Source: Croceibacterium soli
Lineage (GTDB): Bacteria > Pseudomonadota > Alphaproteobacteria > Sphingomonadales > Sphingomonadaceae
Length of the DNA stretch: 64,000 bases
Direction: 5' to 3'
NCBI RefSeq assembly: GCF_009828065.1
Contig: NZ_WTYK01000007.1
Span: forward strand, 62,001-126,000
Made by a program: the position numbers and the translations under genes. The notes under the pieces are model-generated. The model searched no databases. It was not told where the DNA came from and was given only the letters and a program-made list of their open reading frames with translations. Positions 19,068-30,371 of the stretch are shown one piece after another (within the stretch, counting starts at the first letter, position 1; every line of letters begins with the position of its first letter).

Positions 19068-20602
19068 CAGTGCGCTCCCCCGTGCGCGGCATCTTCGGCG
19101 GGTGCGGCCTGGGCCTGCCCGATAACCAGTCTGGAGTCGCTCTCAGGTGCTGCGCTGGAGACGCGCGCGTCGAGGGCGGCGATGTCCTTGCGTATCGGCG
19201 CGAGGAAGCTTTCGGGATAGACGCCCATCCACAGCACTGCAGCGGCGATCGAGCCGAGCATCAGCCATTCGCGGGTGTTCAGGTCCGGCATCGCGGCAGC
19301 GTCGGCATTCCTCTGCACGCCGAAAGCCACGCGCCAATAGAGGTAGAGCATGTAGGCCGCGCCGAGGATGATGCCGAGCGTACCGGCCGCGGCGACCCAG
19401 GTGTTGGCCTGGTAGATCCCCGCGAGGCTGAGGAACTCGCCGACGAAGCCGCTGGTCCCCGGCAGGCCGATGCTGGCCATCGTGAACAGCAGGAAGAACA
19501 GCGCATACTTCGGCATGTTGATGGCGAGCCCGCCGTACCGCGCGATCTCGCGCGTGTGCAGCCGGTCGTAGATCACGCCCACGCATAGGAACAGCGCGCC
19601 CGAAACCAGGCCGTGGCTCAGCATGACGATCATCGCGCCTTCCAGGCCCTGCACGTTGAACGCGAACAGGCCCATCGTCACGATCGCCATGTGGGCGACC
19701 GAGGAATAGGCGATCAGCTTCTTCATGTCGTGCTGCACCAGCGCGATCAGGCTGGTGATCACGACGGCGGCGATCGACAGGCCCCAGATCAGCCACACGA
19801 GCTGGGCGCTGGCTTCCGGGAACATCGGCAGGCTGAAGCGGATGAAGCCGTAGCCGCCCATCTTCAGCAGAACGCCGGCCAGGATCACCGAGCCCGCGGT
19901 CGGCGCCTGAACGTGCGCGTCGGGCAGCCAGGTGTGCACCGGCCACATCGGCATCTTCACCGCGAAGCTGGCGAAGAAGGCCAGCCACAGCCAGGTCTGC
20001 GCCCCGGCCGGGAAGTCGTAGGCCATCAGCGTCGGGATGTCGGTGGTGCCGGCGTGGTTGGCCATCCACAGCATCGCGATCAGCATCAGCACCGAGCCAA
20101 GCAGAGTGTAGAGGAAGAACTTGTAGCTGGCGTAAATCCGGTTCGCCCCGCCCCAGATGCCGATGATCAGGTACATCGGGATCAGGCCGGCTTCGAAGAA
20201 GATGTAGAACAGGAACAGGTCCTGCGCGGAGAACACGCCGATGATGAGCGTCTCCATGAACAGGAACGCGGCCATGTATTCGCCGACGCGGGTCTCGATC
20301 GCATCCCAGCTCGCCAGGATGCAGATCGGCATCAGGAACACGCTGAGCACGATCAGCATCAGGGCAATGCCGTCGATGCCGAGCGCCCACTGGAACTGCG
20401 AGAACAGTGGCGCCCGTTCGACGAACTGCCACTGTGCGCCGCCGACGTCGTAGTTCGCCCACAGCAGCAGGCCGAGCGCGAGATCTATCAGGGTGGCGGC
20501 GAGCGCGATCGTCCGCGCAGCCTTCGCCCCGGAGAACAGGCAAGCCAGCGCGCCGAGCATCGGCACGAGCAGCATCAGCGAGAGAATCGGAAAGCCCCCC
20601 AT
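19067..20602 (-). CDS. nuoM: NADH-quinone oxidoreductase subunit M
   Basis: The product is 511 aa, polytopic, a proton-translocating membrane subunit of complex I. Landmarks are YIFFEAGLIPMYLIIGIWGG with its key Glu, VKMPMWPVHTWLPDAHVQAP and KKLIAYSSVAHMAIVTMGLF. ATG 20602 ([11 protein letters not shown]) was chosen because it shares ATGA with the nuoL stop. The C-terminus carries a short polar tail ending in a His/Gly run. Confidence 0.97.
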   Translation of the reverse strand: MGGFPILSLMLLVPMLGALACLFSGAKAARTIALAATLIDLALGLLLWANYDVGGAQWQFVERAPLFSQFQWALGIDGIALMLIVLSVFLMPICILASWDAIETRVGEYMAAFLFMETLIIGVFSAQDLFLFYIFFEAGLIPMYLIIGIWGGANRIYASYKFFLYTLLGSVLMLIAMLWMANHAGTTDIPTLMAYDFPAGAQTWLWLAFFASFAVKMPMWPVHTWLPDAHVQAPTAGSVILAGVLLKMGGYGFIRFSLPMFPEASAQLVWLIWGLSIAAVVITSLIALVQHDMKKLIAYSSVAHMAIVTMGLFAFNVQGLEGAMIVMLSHGLVSGALFLCVGVIYDRLHTREIARYGGLAINMPKYALFFLLFTMASIGLPGTSGFVGEFLSLAGIYQANTWVAAAGTLGIILGAAYMLYLYWRVAFGVQRNADAAAMPDLNTREWLMLGSIAAAVLWMGVYPESFLAPIRKDIAALDARVSSAAPESDSRLVIGQAQAAPAEDAAHGGAH

Positions 20603-22632
20603 CAGAACAGCACCCAGGTGACGGCCGCGACGAGGCCGAGCAGCATGATCAGCGCGTAGCTGGTCAGGAGGCCCGACTGGACGCGCTTGGCGGCCACGGC
20701 ACCCTTCTCGACGACCCATGCCGCGCCGTTCGGGCCGAAGCGGTCGATGATCCCTTCATCGCCGCCCTTCCAGAACACGCGCCCGAGCCACAGGGCCGGA
20801 ACGATGAAGACCAGGCGGTAGAGCTCGTCGAAGTACCACTTGTTGTAGAGGAAGCGGTAGACCGGGCCGAGCTGGGTCGCCGTCTTCTCCGGGATCGAGG
20901 TGTCGCGGATGTACGCCAGCCACGCGATGGCAAGGCCGATCAGCATGACGATCGTGGCGGTCAACTTCACCCACAGCGGCACTTCGTGCATCGCGTGGAT
21001 CAGGCCTTCGTTGTAGGCGATCGAACCGTTCCAGAACGCCGCCTCGTCGATGAACGCATGGTGGAACACGAAGCCCGCGAACACCGCGCCGATCGAAAGC
21101 AGCCCCAGCGGCACGAGCATCGTCCACGGGCTCTCGTGCGGGTGGTAGCCGGCGGTGCCTTCGTGAGGATGAACGTTGGCATGGGTGCTGTCGCCATGCT
21201 CCTCGTCGGGCGTTTCGTGCTCGCCGTGGACCGCGTGCTGGATATGCTCGCTGTCGGCCCAGCGCGGCTTGCCCCAGAACGTGAGGAACATCAGGCGCCA
21301 GGAGTAGAAGCTCGTCAGCAGCGCGGCGAAGGCGCCCACCCAGAATGCCGTGCGGCCCATCTCCGTGCCCGAGGCAAACGCCGCCTCGAGGATCGCGTCC
21401 TTGGAATAGAAGCCGGCGAAGCCGAACACCCCGAGCACGCCCACGCCGGTGATCGCGAGGGTGCCGGCCATCATCGCCCAGAAGGTGAGCGGGATCTGCT
21501 TACGCAGCGCACCGTAATAACGCATGTCCTGCTCGTGGTGCATCGCGTGGATCACGCTGCCCGCGCCGAGGAACAGCAGCGCTTTGAAGAAAGCGTGCGT
21601 GAACAGGTGGAACATCGCCGCGCCGTATGCGCCCACCCCGGCCGCGAAGAACATGTAGCCGAGCTGCGAGCAGGTCGAATAGGCGATCACCCGCTTGATG
21701 TCCCACTGCGTGGTGCCGATCGTCGCGGCGAACAGGCAGGTGGCAGCGCCGATGAAGGTGACGAACGTCAGCGCGTCGGGCGCGGCTTCGAACATCGGCG
21801 AAAGGCGGCAGACCATGAACACGCCGGCCGTCACCATCGTCGCGGCATGGATCAGCGCCGAAACCGGGGTCGGGCCCTCCATCGCGTCGGGCAGCCAGAT
21901 GTGCAGGCCGAGCTGCGCCGACTTGCCCATCGCACCGATGAACAGCAGCAGGCACAGGATCGTCATCGTATCGAGCCGCATGCCAAGGAAGCCGATCGTG
22001 CTGGCTCCTTCCATCGCGGGGGCGGCTGCGAGGATCTCCGGGATCGAGACGGTGCCGAACACCAGGAAGGTGCCGAAGATGCCGAGCATGAAGCCGAAGT
22101 CGCCGACGCGGTTGACCACGAAAGCCTTGATGGCGGCAGCGTTGGCCGAGGGCTTCTTGAACCAGAAGCCGATGAGCAGGTACGACGCCAGGCCGACCCC
22201 TTCCCACCCGAAGAACATCTGCACCAGGTTGTCCGCCGTCACCAGCATCAGCATGGCGAAGGTGAACAGGCTGAGATAGGCGAAGAACCGCGGCTGGTCC
22301 GGGTCTTCGTCCATGTAGCCCCAACTGTAGAGGTGGACGAGCGCGGATACGGTGGTGATCACCACCAGCATGACCGCGGTCAGCGCGTCGACACGCAGCG
22401 CCCAGTCGAACGTCATGTCGCCCGACTGAACCCAGTTCAGCACCGGCACGACCGCCGCCGGAACGTCGCCGCCCAGGTAGCCCAGGAAGATCGGCCAGGA
22501 GAGCGCGCACGACAGGAACAGCGCACCGGTCGTGACCAGCTTGGCCGCGAAGCTGCCCAGGGCGCGGTTGCCCAGGCCGGCGACGATGGCCGCAAGCAGC
22601 GGCGCGAAAACGATGATCAGGATGGAGGACAA
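20602..22632 (-). CDS. nuoL: NADH-quinone oxidoreductase subunit L
   Basis: The product is 676 aa. It is the largest antiporter-like subunit of complex I, with the C-terminal lateral helix that spans the membrane arm. Core motifs include [39 protein letters not shown] and [17 protein letters not shown] His/Glu-rich loop ([19 protein letters not shown], roughly residues 470-490) looks lineage-specific. The start is TTG 22632 with AAGGG 8 nt upstream, and no ATG fits the conserved N-terminus. The stop shares bases with the nuoM start. Confidence 0.96.
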   Translation of the reverse strand: MSSILIIVFAPLLAAIVAGLGNRALGSFAAKLVTTGALFLSCALSWPIFLGYLGGDVPAAVVPVLNWVQSGDMTFDWALRVDALTAVMLVVITTVSALVHLYSWGYMDEDPDQPRFFAYLSLFTFAMLMLVTADNLVQMFFGWEGVGLASYLLIGFWFKKPSANAAAIKAFVVNRVGDFGFMLGIFGTFLVFGTVSIPEILAAAPAMEGASTIGFLGMRLDTMTILCLLLFIGAMGKSAQLGLHIWLPDAMEGPTPVSALIHAATMVTAGVFMVCRLSPMFEAAPDALTFVTFIGAATCLFAATIGTTQWDIKRVIAYSTCSQLGYMFFAAGVGAYGAAMFHLFTHAFFKALLFLGAGSVIHAMHHEQDMRYYGALRKQIPLTFWAMMAGTLAITGVGVLGVFGFAGFYSKDAILEAAFASGTEMGRTAFWVGAFAALLTSFYSWRLMFLTFWGKPRWADSEHIQHAVHGEHETPDEEHGDSTHANVHPHEGTAGYHPHESPWTMLVPLGLLSIGAVFAGFVFHHAFIDEAAFWNGSIAYNEGLIHAMHEVPLWVKLTATIVMLIGLAIAWLAYIRDTSIPEKTATQLGPVYRFLYNKWYFDELYRLVFIVPALWLGRVFWKGGDEGIIDRFGPNGAAWVVEKGAVAAKRVQSGLLTSYALIMLLGLVAAVTWVLF

Positions 22633-22636
22633 GGCT

Positions 22637-22942
22637 TTATCCCTTCATCCGGTTTACGTCATCCACGGCGATCGTGCCGCGGCTGCGATAGTAGATCACC
22701 AGGATGGCAAGGCCGATCGCCGCCTCGCCGGCCGCCACCGTCAGCACGAACATCGCGAAGACCTGGCCGGTGAGGTCGTTCAGGAACGCGCTGAAGGCGA
22801 CGAGATTGAGGTTCACCGCCAGCAGGATCAGCTCGATCGCCATCAGAATGACGATGATGTTCTTGCGGTTGAGGAAGATCCCGAGGACCCCGAGCACGAA
22901 CAGGATCGAGCTCACCACGACATAGTGTTCGACGCCGATCAC
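22637..22942 (-). CDS. nuoK: NADH-quinone oxidoreductase subunit K
   Basis: The product is 101 aa with three membrane helices, a core membrane subunit of complex I with proton-channel glutamates ([28 protein letters not shown]). The GTG start at 22942 overlaps the nuoJ stop as GTGA. Standard length for the family. Confidence 0.96.
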   Translation of the reverse strand: MIGVEHYVVVSSILFVLGVLGIFLNRKNIIVILMAIELILLAVNLNLVAFSAFLNDLTGQVFAMFVLTVAAGEAAIGLAILVIYYRSRGTIAVDDVNRMKG

Positions 22943-23559
22943 AGCTCGACCCCCTGGCCAATTTCGGGCTTGGTGTTGACCGTCGCTTCCGACGGCTTGC
23001 GCGCAATCTGCCTGGCGATGTTCTGCTGTCCGCGCGGCGAGCGCGTGCCGCGGTGCGTCAGCACGATCGCGCCGACCATGGCCACCAGCAGGATGATGCC
23101 GGCGCTTTCGAACAGGAACAGGTAACGGCCGTAGAGCAGCGCGCCGATGTTCTCGATATTGCTTTCACCGGCCAGCGGAGCGGCCATGCCGTCCGCCGTG
23201 CCGAGATCGAGCGCTCCGGCGCGGTAGGCGCCCACGCCCAGCACCAGTTCCGCCAGCAGCACCAGCGCGATGGCGATGCCGAGCGGGAAGTTCTTCACGA
23301 ACCCGGCCCGCAGTTCGGCGAAATCGATGTTGAGCATCATCACGACGAACAGGAACAGCACCGCGACCGCGCCGACGTAGACGATGATCAGCAGGAACGC
23401 GAGGAACTCGGCCCCGACCAGCAGCATCAGCCCCGCGCCGTTGAAGAACGCCAGGATCAGCCACAGCACGGAATGCACCGGGTTGCGCGCGACGATGGTG
23501 AGCACGCCGGAAGCGAGCACCAAAGTGGCGAAAAGGTAAAAGGCGATGGCCTGGATCAT
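22939..23559 (-). CDS. nuoJ: NADH-quinone oxidoreductase subunit J
   Basis: The product is 206 aa with five predicted membrane helices, including the glycine-bearing helix [20 protein letters not shown] that takes part in coupling in complex I. The C-terminal polar tail ([20 protein letters not shown] onwards) is somewhat longer than in E. coli. Start ATG 23559. It is preceded by a 116-bp gap with a small hairpin and followed directly by nuoK with GTGA overlap. Confidence 0.95.
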   Translation of the reverse strand: MIQAIAFYLFATLVLASGVLTIVARNPVHSVLWLILAFFNGAGLMLLVGAEFLAFLLIIVYVGAVAVLFLFVVMMLNIDFAELRAGFVKNFPLGIAIALVLLAELVLGVGAYRAGALDLGTADGMAAPLAGESNIENIGALLYGRYLFLFESAGIILLVAMVGAIVLTHRGTRSPRGQQNIARQIARKPSEATVNTKPEIGQGVEL

Positions 23560-23583
23560 GATTGAGAACCCACTCCCGTGCGC

Positions 23584-23600
23584 CTTGAGCGACGCTCAAG
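23584..23600. repeat. Perfect 7-bp hairpin between nuoI and nuoJ
   Basis: CTTGAGC-GAC-GCTCAAG, a 7-bp stem with a 3-nt loop, lies in the only nuoH-to-nuoN gap larger than a few bases (23560-23675). No U-run follows, so it is unlikely to be a full terminator. An mRNA-processing or stability element is possible. Confidence 0.55.
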
Positions 23601-23675
23601 AGCGGCCGCGCCGATGTGTCCCGTCGATGTCCGACACGAACAGAAGATGATTGCCCCGCGAGTCACGCGCGCCGC

Positions 23676-24161
23676 CTAGCGGTAGGGCGCATCGGCTTCA
23701 AGGTTCGCGGCCAGAGCCCGCTCCCACTTGTCCCCGTTCGCCAGCAGTTTGGCCTTGTCGTACATCAGCTCTTCGCGCGTTTCAGTGGTGAACTCGAGGT
23801 TCGGCCCCTCCACGATCGCGTCGACCGGGCAGGCTTCCTGGCAGAAGCCGCAGTAGATGCACTTGGTCATGTCGATGTCGTAGCGCGTGGTCCGGCGGCT
23901 GCCGTCCTCGCGCGGTTCGGCCTCGATCGTGATCGCCAGCGCCGGGCAGACCGCTTCGCACAGTTTGCAGGCGATGCAGCGCTCTTCACCGTTGGGATAG
24001 CGGCGCAAGGCATGCTCGCCGCGGAAGCGCGGGGAGATCGGGTTCTTCTCGAACGGATAGTTGATCGTCGCCTTGGGCTTGAAGAAGTACTTCAGCGTCA
24101 GCGCGTGGGCCTTGAGAAACTCCCACAGGGTGAACGACTTGATCAGTTGGGCGACGGTCAT
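23676..24161 (-). CDS. nuoI: NADH-quinone oxidoreductase subunit I (2x[4Fe-4S])
   Basis: The product is 161 aa. It carries clusters N6a and N6b that pass electrons to NuoB. Two ferredoxin motifs are visible: [16 protein letters not shown] and [19 protein letters not shown] 24161 shares ATGA with the nuoH stop. Length and motif spacing are normal. Confidence 0.97.
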   Translation of the reverse strand: MTVAQLIKSFTLWEFLKAHALTLKYFFKPKATINYPFEKNPISPRFRGEHALRRYPNGEERCIACKLCEAVCPALAITIEAEPREDGSRRTTRYDIDMTKCIYCGFCQEACPVDAIVEGPNLEFTTETREELMYDKAKLLANGDKWERALAANLEADAPYR

Positions 24162-25207
24162 CCGTACCTCGTGAACATCAGATAGCCCGAGACGATCACC
24201 ACGAAGGCGAGGCTCAGGGGGAGGAAGACCTTCCAGCCCAGGCGCATCAGCTGGTCGTAGCGGAACCGCGGCACGGTCGCCTTGATCCAGCTGAACACGA
24301 AGAAGAAGAACAGGATCTTGGCGAACAGCCAGATCCAGCCCGGAACATCGAACCAGGGGATCAGATCGATGTTCAGCGGCGGCAGCCATCCCCCGAAGAA
24401 CAGGATGGCGTTGAGCGCGCACATCAGCAGCACGTTGGCGTACTCGCCGAGCCAGAACAGCGCGAAGCTCATCGAGGAGTATTCGGTCTGGTAGCCGGCG
24501 ACGAGCTCGCTCTCCGCTTCGGTCAGGTCGAACGGCGCGCGCGCCGTCTCGGCCAGGGAGGAGATCAGGAACATGACCCACATTGGGAACAGCAGCAGGT
24601 TGAAGAAGAACCCGTTGACGATCCCGAAGCCGTGCCCGCGCTGCGCTTCGATGATGCCGTTCATGTTGAACGTGCCGGCCCAAAGAACCACGCAGATCAG
24701 GATGAAGCCGATCGAGACTTCATAGGAAATCATCTGCGCAGCGGCGCGCATGGCGCTGAAGAACGGGTACTTCGAGTTCGAAGCCCAGCCTGAGACCACG
24801 ACCCCGTAAACGCCCAGCGAGCTGATCGCGAGGATGTAGAGCAGGCCAACGTTGATGTCCGACAGCACCGCGCCCGAGTTGAACGGGATCACCGCCCAGG
24901 CGGCGAGAGCCACGGTGAAGGTGATGATCGGCGCGATCAGGAACAGCCCCTTGTTCGAGGCGCTCGGGACGATGGTTTCCTGCAGGAACACCTTGAGGCC
25001 GTCGGCGAAGCTCTGCAGCAGGCCGAACGGCCCGACCACGTTGGGCCCGCGCCGCAGCGCCATCGCCGCCCAGATCTTGCGGTCGGCATAGATGATCATC
25101 GCCACGGCCAGCATCAGCGGCAGGGCGATCAGCAGGATGCCGGCGATGGTCGCGGTGAACCACGCCCACTCGTGGGTCATGCCCCAGTTCATGAATGTCT
25201 GGGTCAT
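24158..25207 (-). CDS. nuoH: NADH-quinone oxidoreductase subunit H
   Basis: The product is 349 aa with eight or more membrane helices. With NuoB and NuoD it forms the quinone-binding chamber of complex I. Conserved stretches include [20 protein letters not shown], the acidic loop [20 protein letters not shown] and the C-terminal [21 protein letters not shown] 25207. It is separated from nuoG by 181 bp holding an inverted pair of REP-like elements. Confidence 0.97.
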   Translation of the reverse strand: MTQTFMNWGMTHEWAWFTATIAGILLIALPLMLAVAMIIYADRKIWAAMALRRGPNVVGPFGLLQSFADGLKVFLQETIVPSASNKGLFLIAPIITFTVALAAWAVIPFNSGAVLSDINVGLLYILAISSLGVYGVVVSGWASNSKYPFFSAMRAAAQMISYEVSIGFILICVVLWAGTFNMNGIIEAQRGHGFGIVNGFFFNLLLFPMWVMFLISSLAETARAPFDLTEAESELVAGYQTEYSSMSFALFWLGEYANVLLMCALNAILFFGGWLPPLNIDLIPWFDVPGWIWLFAKILFFFFVFSWIKATVPRFRYDQLMRLGWKVFLPLSLAFVVIVSGYLMFTRYG

Positions 25208-25226
25208 GCCGCTACCCTCTCTTCTT

Positions 25227-25368
25227 CGTCATCCTGAACTTGGTTCAGGACCCATCGGGCCGCATCCTCTGTTGTCGAGCTTGAAAGCGTAACGGCTCCG
25301 TTCCGCGCCCCAACAACGCTTCGGCGCGTCCGGAGAAATGGGTCCTGAAACAAGTTCAGGATGACGGG
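25227..25368. repeat. Inverted pair of REP-like elements between nuoG and nuoH
   Basis: The left unit CGTCATCCTGAACTTGGTTC (25227 on) and the right unit GGTCCTGAAACAAGTTCAGG (ending TGACGG near 25366) are reverse complements of each other. Each also contains its own imperfect palindrome. They enclose about 85 bp of unrelated sequence. Same family as at 13888, 29441, 33696 and 42904. Confidence 0.85.
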
Positions 25369-25388
25369 GATGATGGACGAGGCCCAGG

Positions 25389-27395
25389 TCATTCCGCAGC
25401 CTCCGCGAAGTCGGCATCGCCGTGGAGCAGCTCGGCGGAGCAACGCTGCATCACCAGGCTGGCGCGGGCGATCGGGTTGGTCAGGTAGAAGTCCTTGATC
25501 GGGTAAGCGATCTTGCCCTTGGGAGTGCCCGTTCCCGGCTGCGGCAGCGCGCCGTAGCTGGCGAGGCCTTCCTGGCCCAGGGCCGGAACTTCGGCGATCA
25601 TGGCGGCGCGCAGCTCGTCGAAGCTGTCGAACCCGACGCTGACGCCGAACACGTCGGCCAGCGCCCGCAGGATCGTCCAGTCCTCGCGCGCGTCGCCGGG
25701 GGCGAACACGGCCTTGTCGGACATCTGCACGCGGCCTTCGGTGTTGACGTAAGTGCCGGCCTTCTCGGTGTAGGCGCTGGCGGGCAGGATCACGTCCGCC
25801 GCGTGCGCGCCCTTGTCGCCGTGGTGGCCGATGTAGACCTTCAGCGAACCCGCGAACTGTTGGTAGTTCACTTCGTCCGCGCCGAGCGACAGCAGGACTT
25901 TCGGCTTGGCGTCCGCCAGGTCCCTGAGGCCGCCCTTTTGCGCGAAGCCGAGCATCAGAGCGCCCATGCGCGCCGCCGCCATGTGCAGGACGTTGAAGCC
26001 GTTCCAGCCATCGCGGACCAGGTTCCACTTGCCCGCCAGCGACAGCGCCGTGTCGAGCGCACCGGCAGCGAGGCCTGCGCCGCCGACGATGATCGCCGGT
26101 CGCTCCGCCTGCGACATCGCGTCTGCGACGTGGCTTGGCAGGTCGCCCAGCACCGCGGCATCGTCGCCAAGGAACTCGGCCGGATAGGTGGTCTCCCAGT
26201 GCGGGCCGACCACGAACACTTTGGCCCCGCGCTTGATAGCCTTGCGCAGGCGCACGTTGACCAGCGGCGCTTCCCAGCGAATGTGGCTGCCGACGATCAG
26301 GATCGCATCGGCCTCCTCGATCCCGGCGAAAGTCGAGTTGAAGTTGACCGCGGCGAGATTGTCGACCGGATAGTCCATGCCGGTCTGGCGGCTCTCGATC
26401 AGCGTCGAACCGAGTGCGCCGAGCAGCTTCTTCGCCGCGAACATCGTCTCGCAGTCGAGCAGGTCGCCAGCGATCGCCGCCACGCTGCTGCCGGCGTTCG
26501 CGCCCGCAATTACCGCGAAAGCCTCGTCCCAGCTTGCCGCCTCGAGCTTGCCCCCGCGGCGAATCCAGACTTTGTCGAGCCGGCGGCGGGTAAGACCGTC
26601 GACTTGCCAGCGCGCCTTGTCGCTGATCCACTCCTCGTTCACGTCGTCGTTGTTCCGCGGCAGGACGCGCAGGACCTCGCGCATGCGGGCATCGATGCGG
26701 ATGTTGGTCCCCATCGCATCGGAGACGTCGATTCCCCAGGTCTTGCTCAGCTCCCACGGCCGCGCTTCGAACGCATAAGGCCTGCTGGTCAGCGCGCCCA
26801 CCGGGCAGAGATCGATCACGTTGGCGGAAAGTTCGTGCTTCGCCGCGTGCTCGAGGTACGTGGTGATCTGCATGTCCTCGCCGCGGTAGAGCGCGCCGAT
26901 TTCGTCCACGCCGGCGATCTCTTCCGAGAAGCGCACACAGCGGGTGCAGTGGATGCAGCGGGTCATCCACGTCTTGATTAGCGGCCCCATGTACTTCTCG
27001 GTCACCGCGCGCTTGTTCTCGTGATAGCGCGAGGCGCCGCGGCCATAGGCCATCGCCTGGTCCTGCAGGTCGCATTCGCCGCCCTGGTCGCAGATCGGGC
27101 AATCCAGCGGGTGGTTGATCAGGAGGAACTCCATCACCCCTTCGCGCGCCTTCTTGACCATCTCGCTGTCGGTGCGAATCTCCTGGCCCTCGGTCGCCGG
27201 CAGCGCGCAGCTTGCCTGCGGCTTGGGCGGACCGGGCTTCACTTCGACCAGGCACATCCGGCAGTTGCCGGCGATGCTCAGCCGCTCGTGGTAACAGAAG
27301 CGCGGGATCTCCTTGCCGGCAAGCTCGCACGCCTGCAGCACGGTGGCGCCGTTAGGGACCTCGATTTCCTGTCCGTCTACGGTAACTTTAGGCAT
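25389..27395 (-). CDS. nuoG: NADH-quinone oxidoreductase subunit G
   Basis: The product is 668 aa, the large iron-sulfur subunit in the peripheral arm of complex I. The N-terminal [2Fe-2S] domain (CELAGKEIPRFCYHERLSIA then CRMCLVEV) is followed by the His/Cys cluster near HPLDCPICDQGGECDLQD and by CIHCTRCVRFSEEIAGVDEI. A molybdopterin-oxidoreductase-like domain without obvious cofactor residues makes up the rest. Start ATG 27395 overlaps the stop of the secreted protein gene by one base (TAATG). Confidence 0.97.
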   Translation of the reverse strand: MPKVTVDGQEIEVPNGATVLQACELAGKEIPRFCYHERLSIAGNCRMCLVEVKPGPPKPQASCALPATEGQEIRTDSEMVKKAREGVMEFLLINHPLDCPICDQGGECDLQDQAMAYGRGASRYHENKRAVTEKYMGPLIKTWMTRCIHCTRCVRFSEEIAGVDEIGALYRGEDMQITTYLEHAAKHELSANVIDLCPVGALTSRPYAFEARPWELSKTWGIDVSDAMGTNIRIDARMREVLRVLPRNNDDVNEEWISDKARWQVDGLTRRRLDKVWIRRGGKLEAASWDEAFAVIAGANAGSSVAAIAGDLLDCETMFAAKKLLGALGSTLIESRQTGMDYPVDNLAAVNFNSTFAGIEEADAILIVGSHIRWEAPLVNVRLRKAIKRGAKVFVVGPHWETTYPAEFLGDDAAVLGDLPSHVADAMSQAERPAIIVGGAGLAAGALDTALSLAGKWNLVRDGWNGFNVLHMAAARMGALMLGFAQKGGLRDLADAKPKVLLSLGADEVNYQQFAGSLKVYIGHHGDKGAHAADVILPASAYTEKAGTYVNTEGRVQMSDKAVFAPGDAREDWTILRALADVFGVSVGFDSFDELRAAMIAEVPALGQEGLASYGALPQPGTGTPKGKIAYPIKDFYLTNPIARASLVMQRCSAELLHGDADFAEAAE

Positions 27396-28131
27396 TACTC
27401 AGCAGCCTCCGCGGCGGTCTGACCATAGTGGCTCCGGGACCACAAACCGTCTGCTACGATATCGCGGATGCCCTTCTCGTCGAGGCGCACTTCCCGCCCC
27501 GCAACCAGGCATTCGGAGAGTGCCGGCACCAAGGCGCGCGCAGCATCGGATTCGGCTTTGGTGCCCGGTGCGGTGCGAAGCATGTCATCGGCTTCGGCGG
27601 GAGCATGAAACACCACGCAATCCGCGAAGGCTCCCAGCGCCTGCGCCTGCGGCATCGACGCCGCCTGCACGAAGAACCTGTTGGTAAGCATTTCCGGCCC
27701 GTCCGCTGGAAGTTTGAGAGCGTCCGTATGGCGGCCGAGGTAGGCTTCCTCTGCCAGAGCAACACGGAACGCCGGCCCGCTCATCCGCATCGACGTTCGC
27801 AGTTGGAACGCCGCCTTCGTCTCGTTCATGCAAGCGGGCAGATCGAATTCCTTGATCACGTCGGCTTGAGCGATGCCGAAGCTCGCATAATCCACGGCCA
27901 GCGGATCGCTGCTGCGCAAGTAGCGCTCAACCGTGTCGGGTTGATCGTGATAAACGCAGCGCGCAACTCCCTTCAACATCTGCCGGGCACCCCCGGCATC
28001 AAGCTGCTCCACAGGCTTGGCGATGCGCGATCCGGTGCGCTTGTAAGGCTCAGGCTGCTGCGCAATCGCCGGCGCAGCAAGCAGAACTGCTGCTGCGGTA
28101 GCCAGGCCGACAACCGAGGTGCTCCGCCCGT

Positions 28132-28135
<4 letters not shown>
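27395..28135 (-). CDS. Secreted protein with duplicated Cys-pair module, inside the nuo operon
   Basis: The product is 246 aa. The GTG start at 28135 overlaps the nuoF stop as GTGA. A signal peptide (residues 1-25, ending APAIAQ) sends it to the periplasm. The mature chain looks like two copies of one helical module. In copy 1, [19 protein letters not shown] (about 56-74) leads to [10 protein letters not shown]. In copy 2, [19 protein letters not shown] (about 169-187) leads to [10 protein letters not shown]. Cys 60, 102, 173 and 209 fall at matching positions, suggesting one disulfide per module. I have a general impression that modules like this occur in sphingomonads but know of no function. 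Sitting between nuoF and nuoG it is co-expressed with complex I, yet would act on the other side of the membrane. Confidence 0.85.
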
Positions 28136-29427
<1,292 letters not shown>

Positions 29428-29440
29428 GCACCGCTCCCTT

Positions 29441-29532
29441 CGTCATGCTGAACTTGGTTCAGCATCCATCGCGCCACACGGGCGGGCGGAGCGGGTTGAG
29501 AGATGGACCCTGAAACAAGTTCAGGGTGACGG
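29441..29532. repeat. Inverted pair of REP-like elements upstream of nuoF
   Basis: CGTCATGCTGAACTTGGTTC (29441 on) and its inverted mate GGACCCTGAAACAAGTTCAG (29505 on, ending GTGACGG at 29532) enclose about 36 bp. They fill most of the gap between the 46-aa gene and nuoF. Confidence 0.85.
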
Positions 29533-29551
29533 TTAAGCGATTGGAGAGGCA

Positions 29552-29692
29552 TCAACCCATCCCTCCGAACACATAGATCGCGGCGACCGCCAGGATGGCG
29601 ACCAGCACGACCGTCTTCACCAGACCCTTCAGCATTTTCCAGGCCAGCACCACGCCGAGCAGGGCGACGATAAGGAGAACAATAGGCTCCAT
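29552..29692 (-). CDS. 46-residue membrane microprotein between nuoE and nuoF
   Basis: The sequence starts MEPIVLLIVALLGVVLAW and continues through a short Lys-bearing turn (KMLKGLVK) into a second hydrophobic helix, VVLVAILAVAAIYVFGGMG: a two-helix hairpin. ATG 29692 is preceded by AGGAAGAAG at normal spacing and lies 10 bp after the nuoE stop, which argues for a real gene. No family is recognised. A small accessory or assembly subunit of complex I is possible from position alone. Confidence 0.7.
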   Translation of the reverse strand: MEPIVLLIVALLGVVLAWKMLKGLVKTVVLVAILAVAAIYVFGGMG

Positions 29693-29702
29693 CACTTCTT
29701 CC

Positions 29703-30371
29703 TCACCACTCGCCTCGGTAATCGTGGTTCTCGCCGACCATTTCCTTGAGCGTGGTCGGCCCACCGACCGGCTCGGAGGTGTGACGGCCCGGCTCCTGCG
29801 TACCTTCTTTCGGCTGGCGCCCAGCGGCGAGCTCGTCGAGCACGCGGTCGAGCCGCTCGGGTGTCAGGTCCTCGTAGTTGCCATCGTTGATCTGGACCAT
29901 TGGCGCGGTGGCGCAGTTGCCCATGCATTCGACTTCGGTCAGCGTCCACAGACCGTCCTCGGTCGTGTGGCCCTTCTTCATGCCGCGCTTGTAGCAGGCT
30001 TCGAGAATGTCGTCCGATCCACGCAGCATGCACGGCGTGGTGCCGCAGACCTGCACGTGGAAACGGCCGACCGGCGCGAGGTTGTACATCGTGTAGAAGC
30101 TGGCGACTTCGAGCACGCGGATCGCCGGCATGCCGAGATAGTCGGCGACGAATTCGATCACCGGGATCGGCAGCCAGCCTTGCGTGTTCGTCTCCGCGCC
30201 GACCTGCCGCTGGGCGAGATCGAGCAGCGGCATGACCGCCGAACGCTGCCGCCCTTCGGGATAGCGCTTGACGATTTCCTTCGCCTTGGCGGCGTTCTCG
30301 TCGGTCCAGGTGAACGAACCCCACCGCTCGCGCAGTTCGGGAGTGTCGGGATGGGGTGCGCGCACGGCCAT
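29703..30371 (-). CDS. nuoE: NADH-quinone oxidoreductase subunit E
   Basis: The product is 222 aa with a thioredoxin-like [2Fe-2S] domain (cluster N1a) that pairs with NuoF. Ligand regions are VCGTTPCMLRGSDDI and ECMGNCATAPMVQIND. ATG 30371 ([18 protein letters not shown]) was chosen; it overlaps the nuoD stop (TAATG). The C-terminus has an extra polar tail of about 45 residues after the family core, as in many alphaproteobacteria. Confidence 0.96.
   Translation of the reverse strand: MAVRAPHPDTPELRERWGSFTWTDENAAKAKEIVKRYPEGRQRSAVMPLLDLAQRQVGAETNTQGWLPIPVIEFVADYLGMPAIRVLEVASFYTMYNLAPVGRFHVQVCGTTPCMLRGSDDILEACYKRGMKKGHTTEDGLWTLTEVECMGNCATAPMVQINDGNYEDLTPERLDRVLDELAAGRQPKEGTQEPGRHTSEPVGGPTTLKEMVGENHDYRGEW

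Noticed and set aside
23676-24683. Longer reading of nuoI (335 codons)
   Set aside because: The extension is antisense-quality sequence overlapping nuoH; the conserved NuoI starts at 24161.
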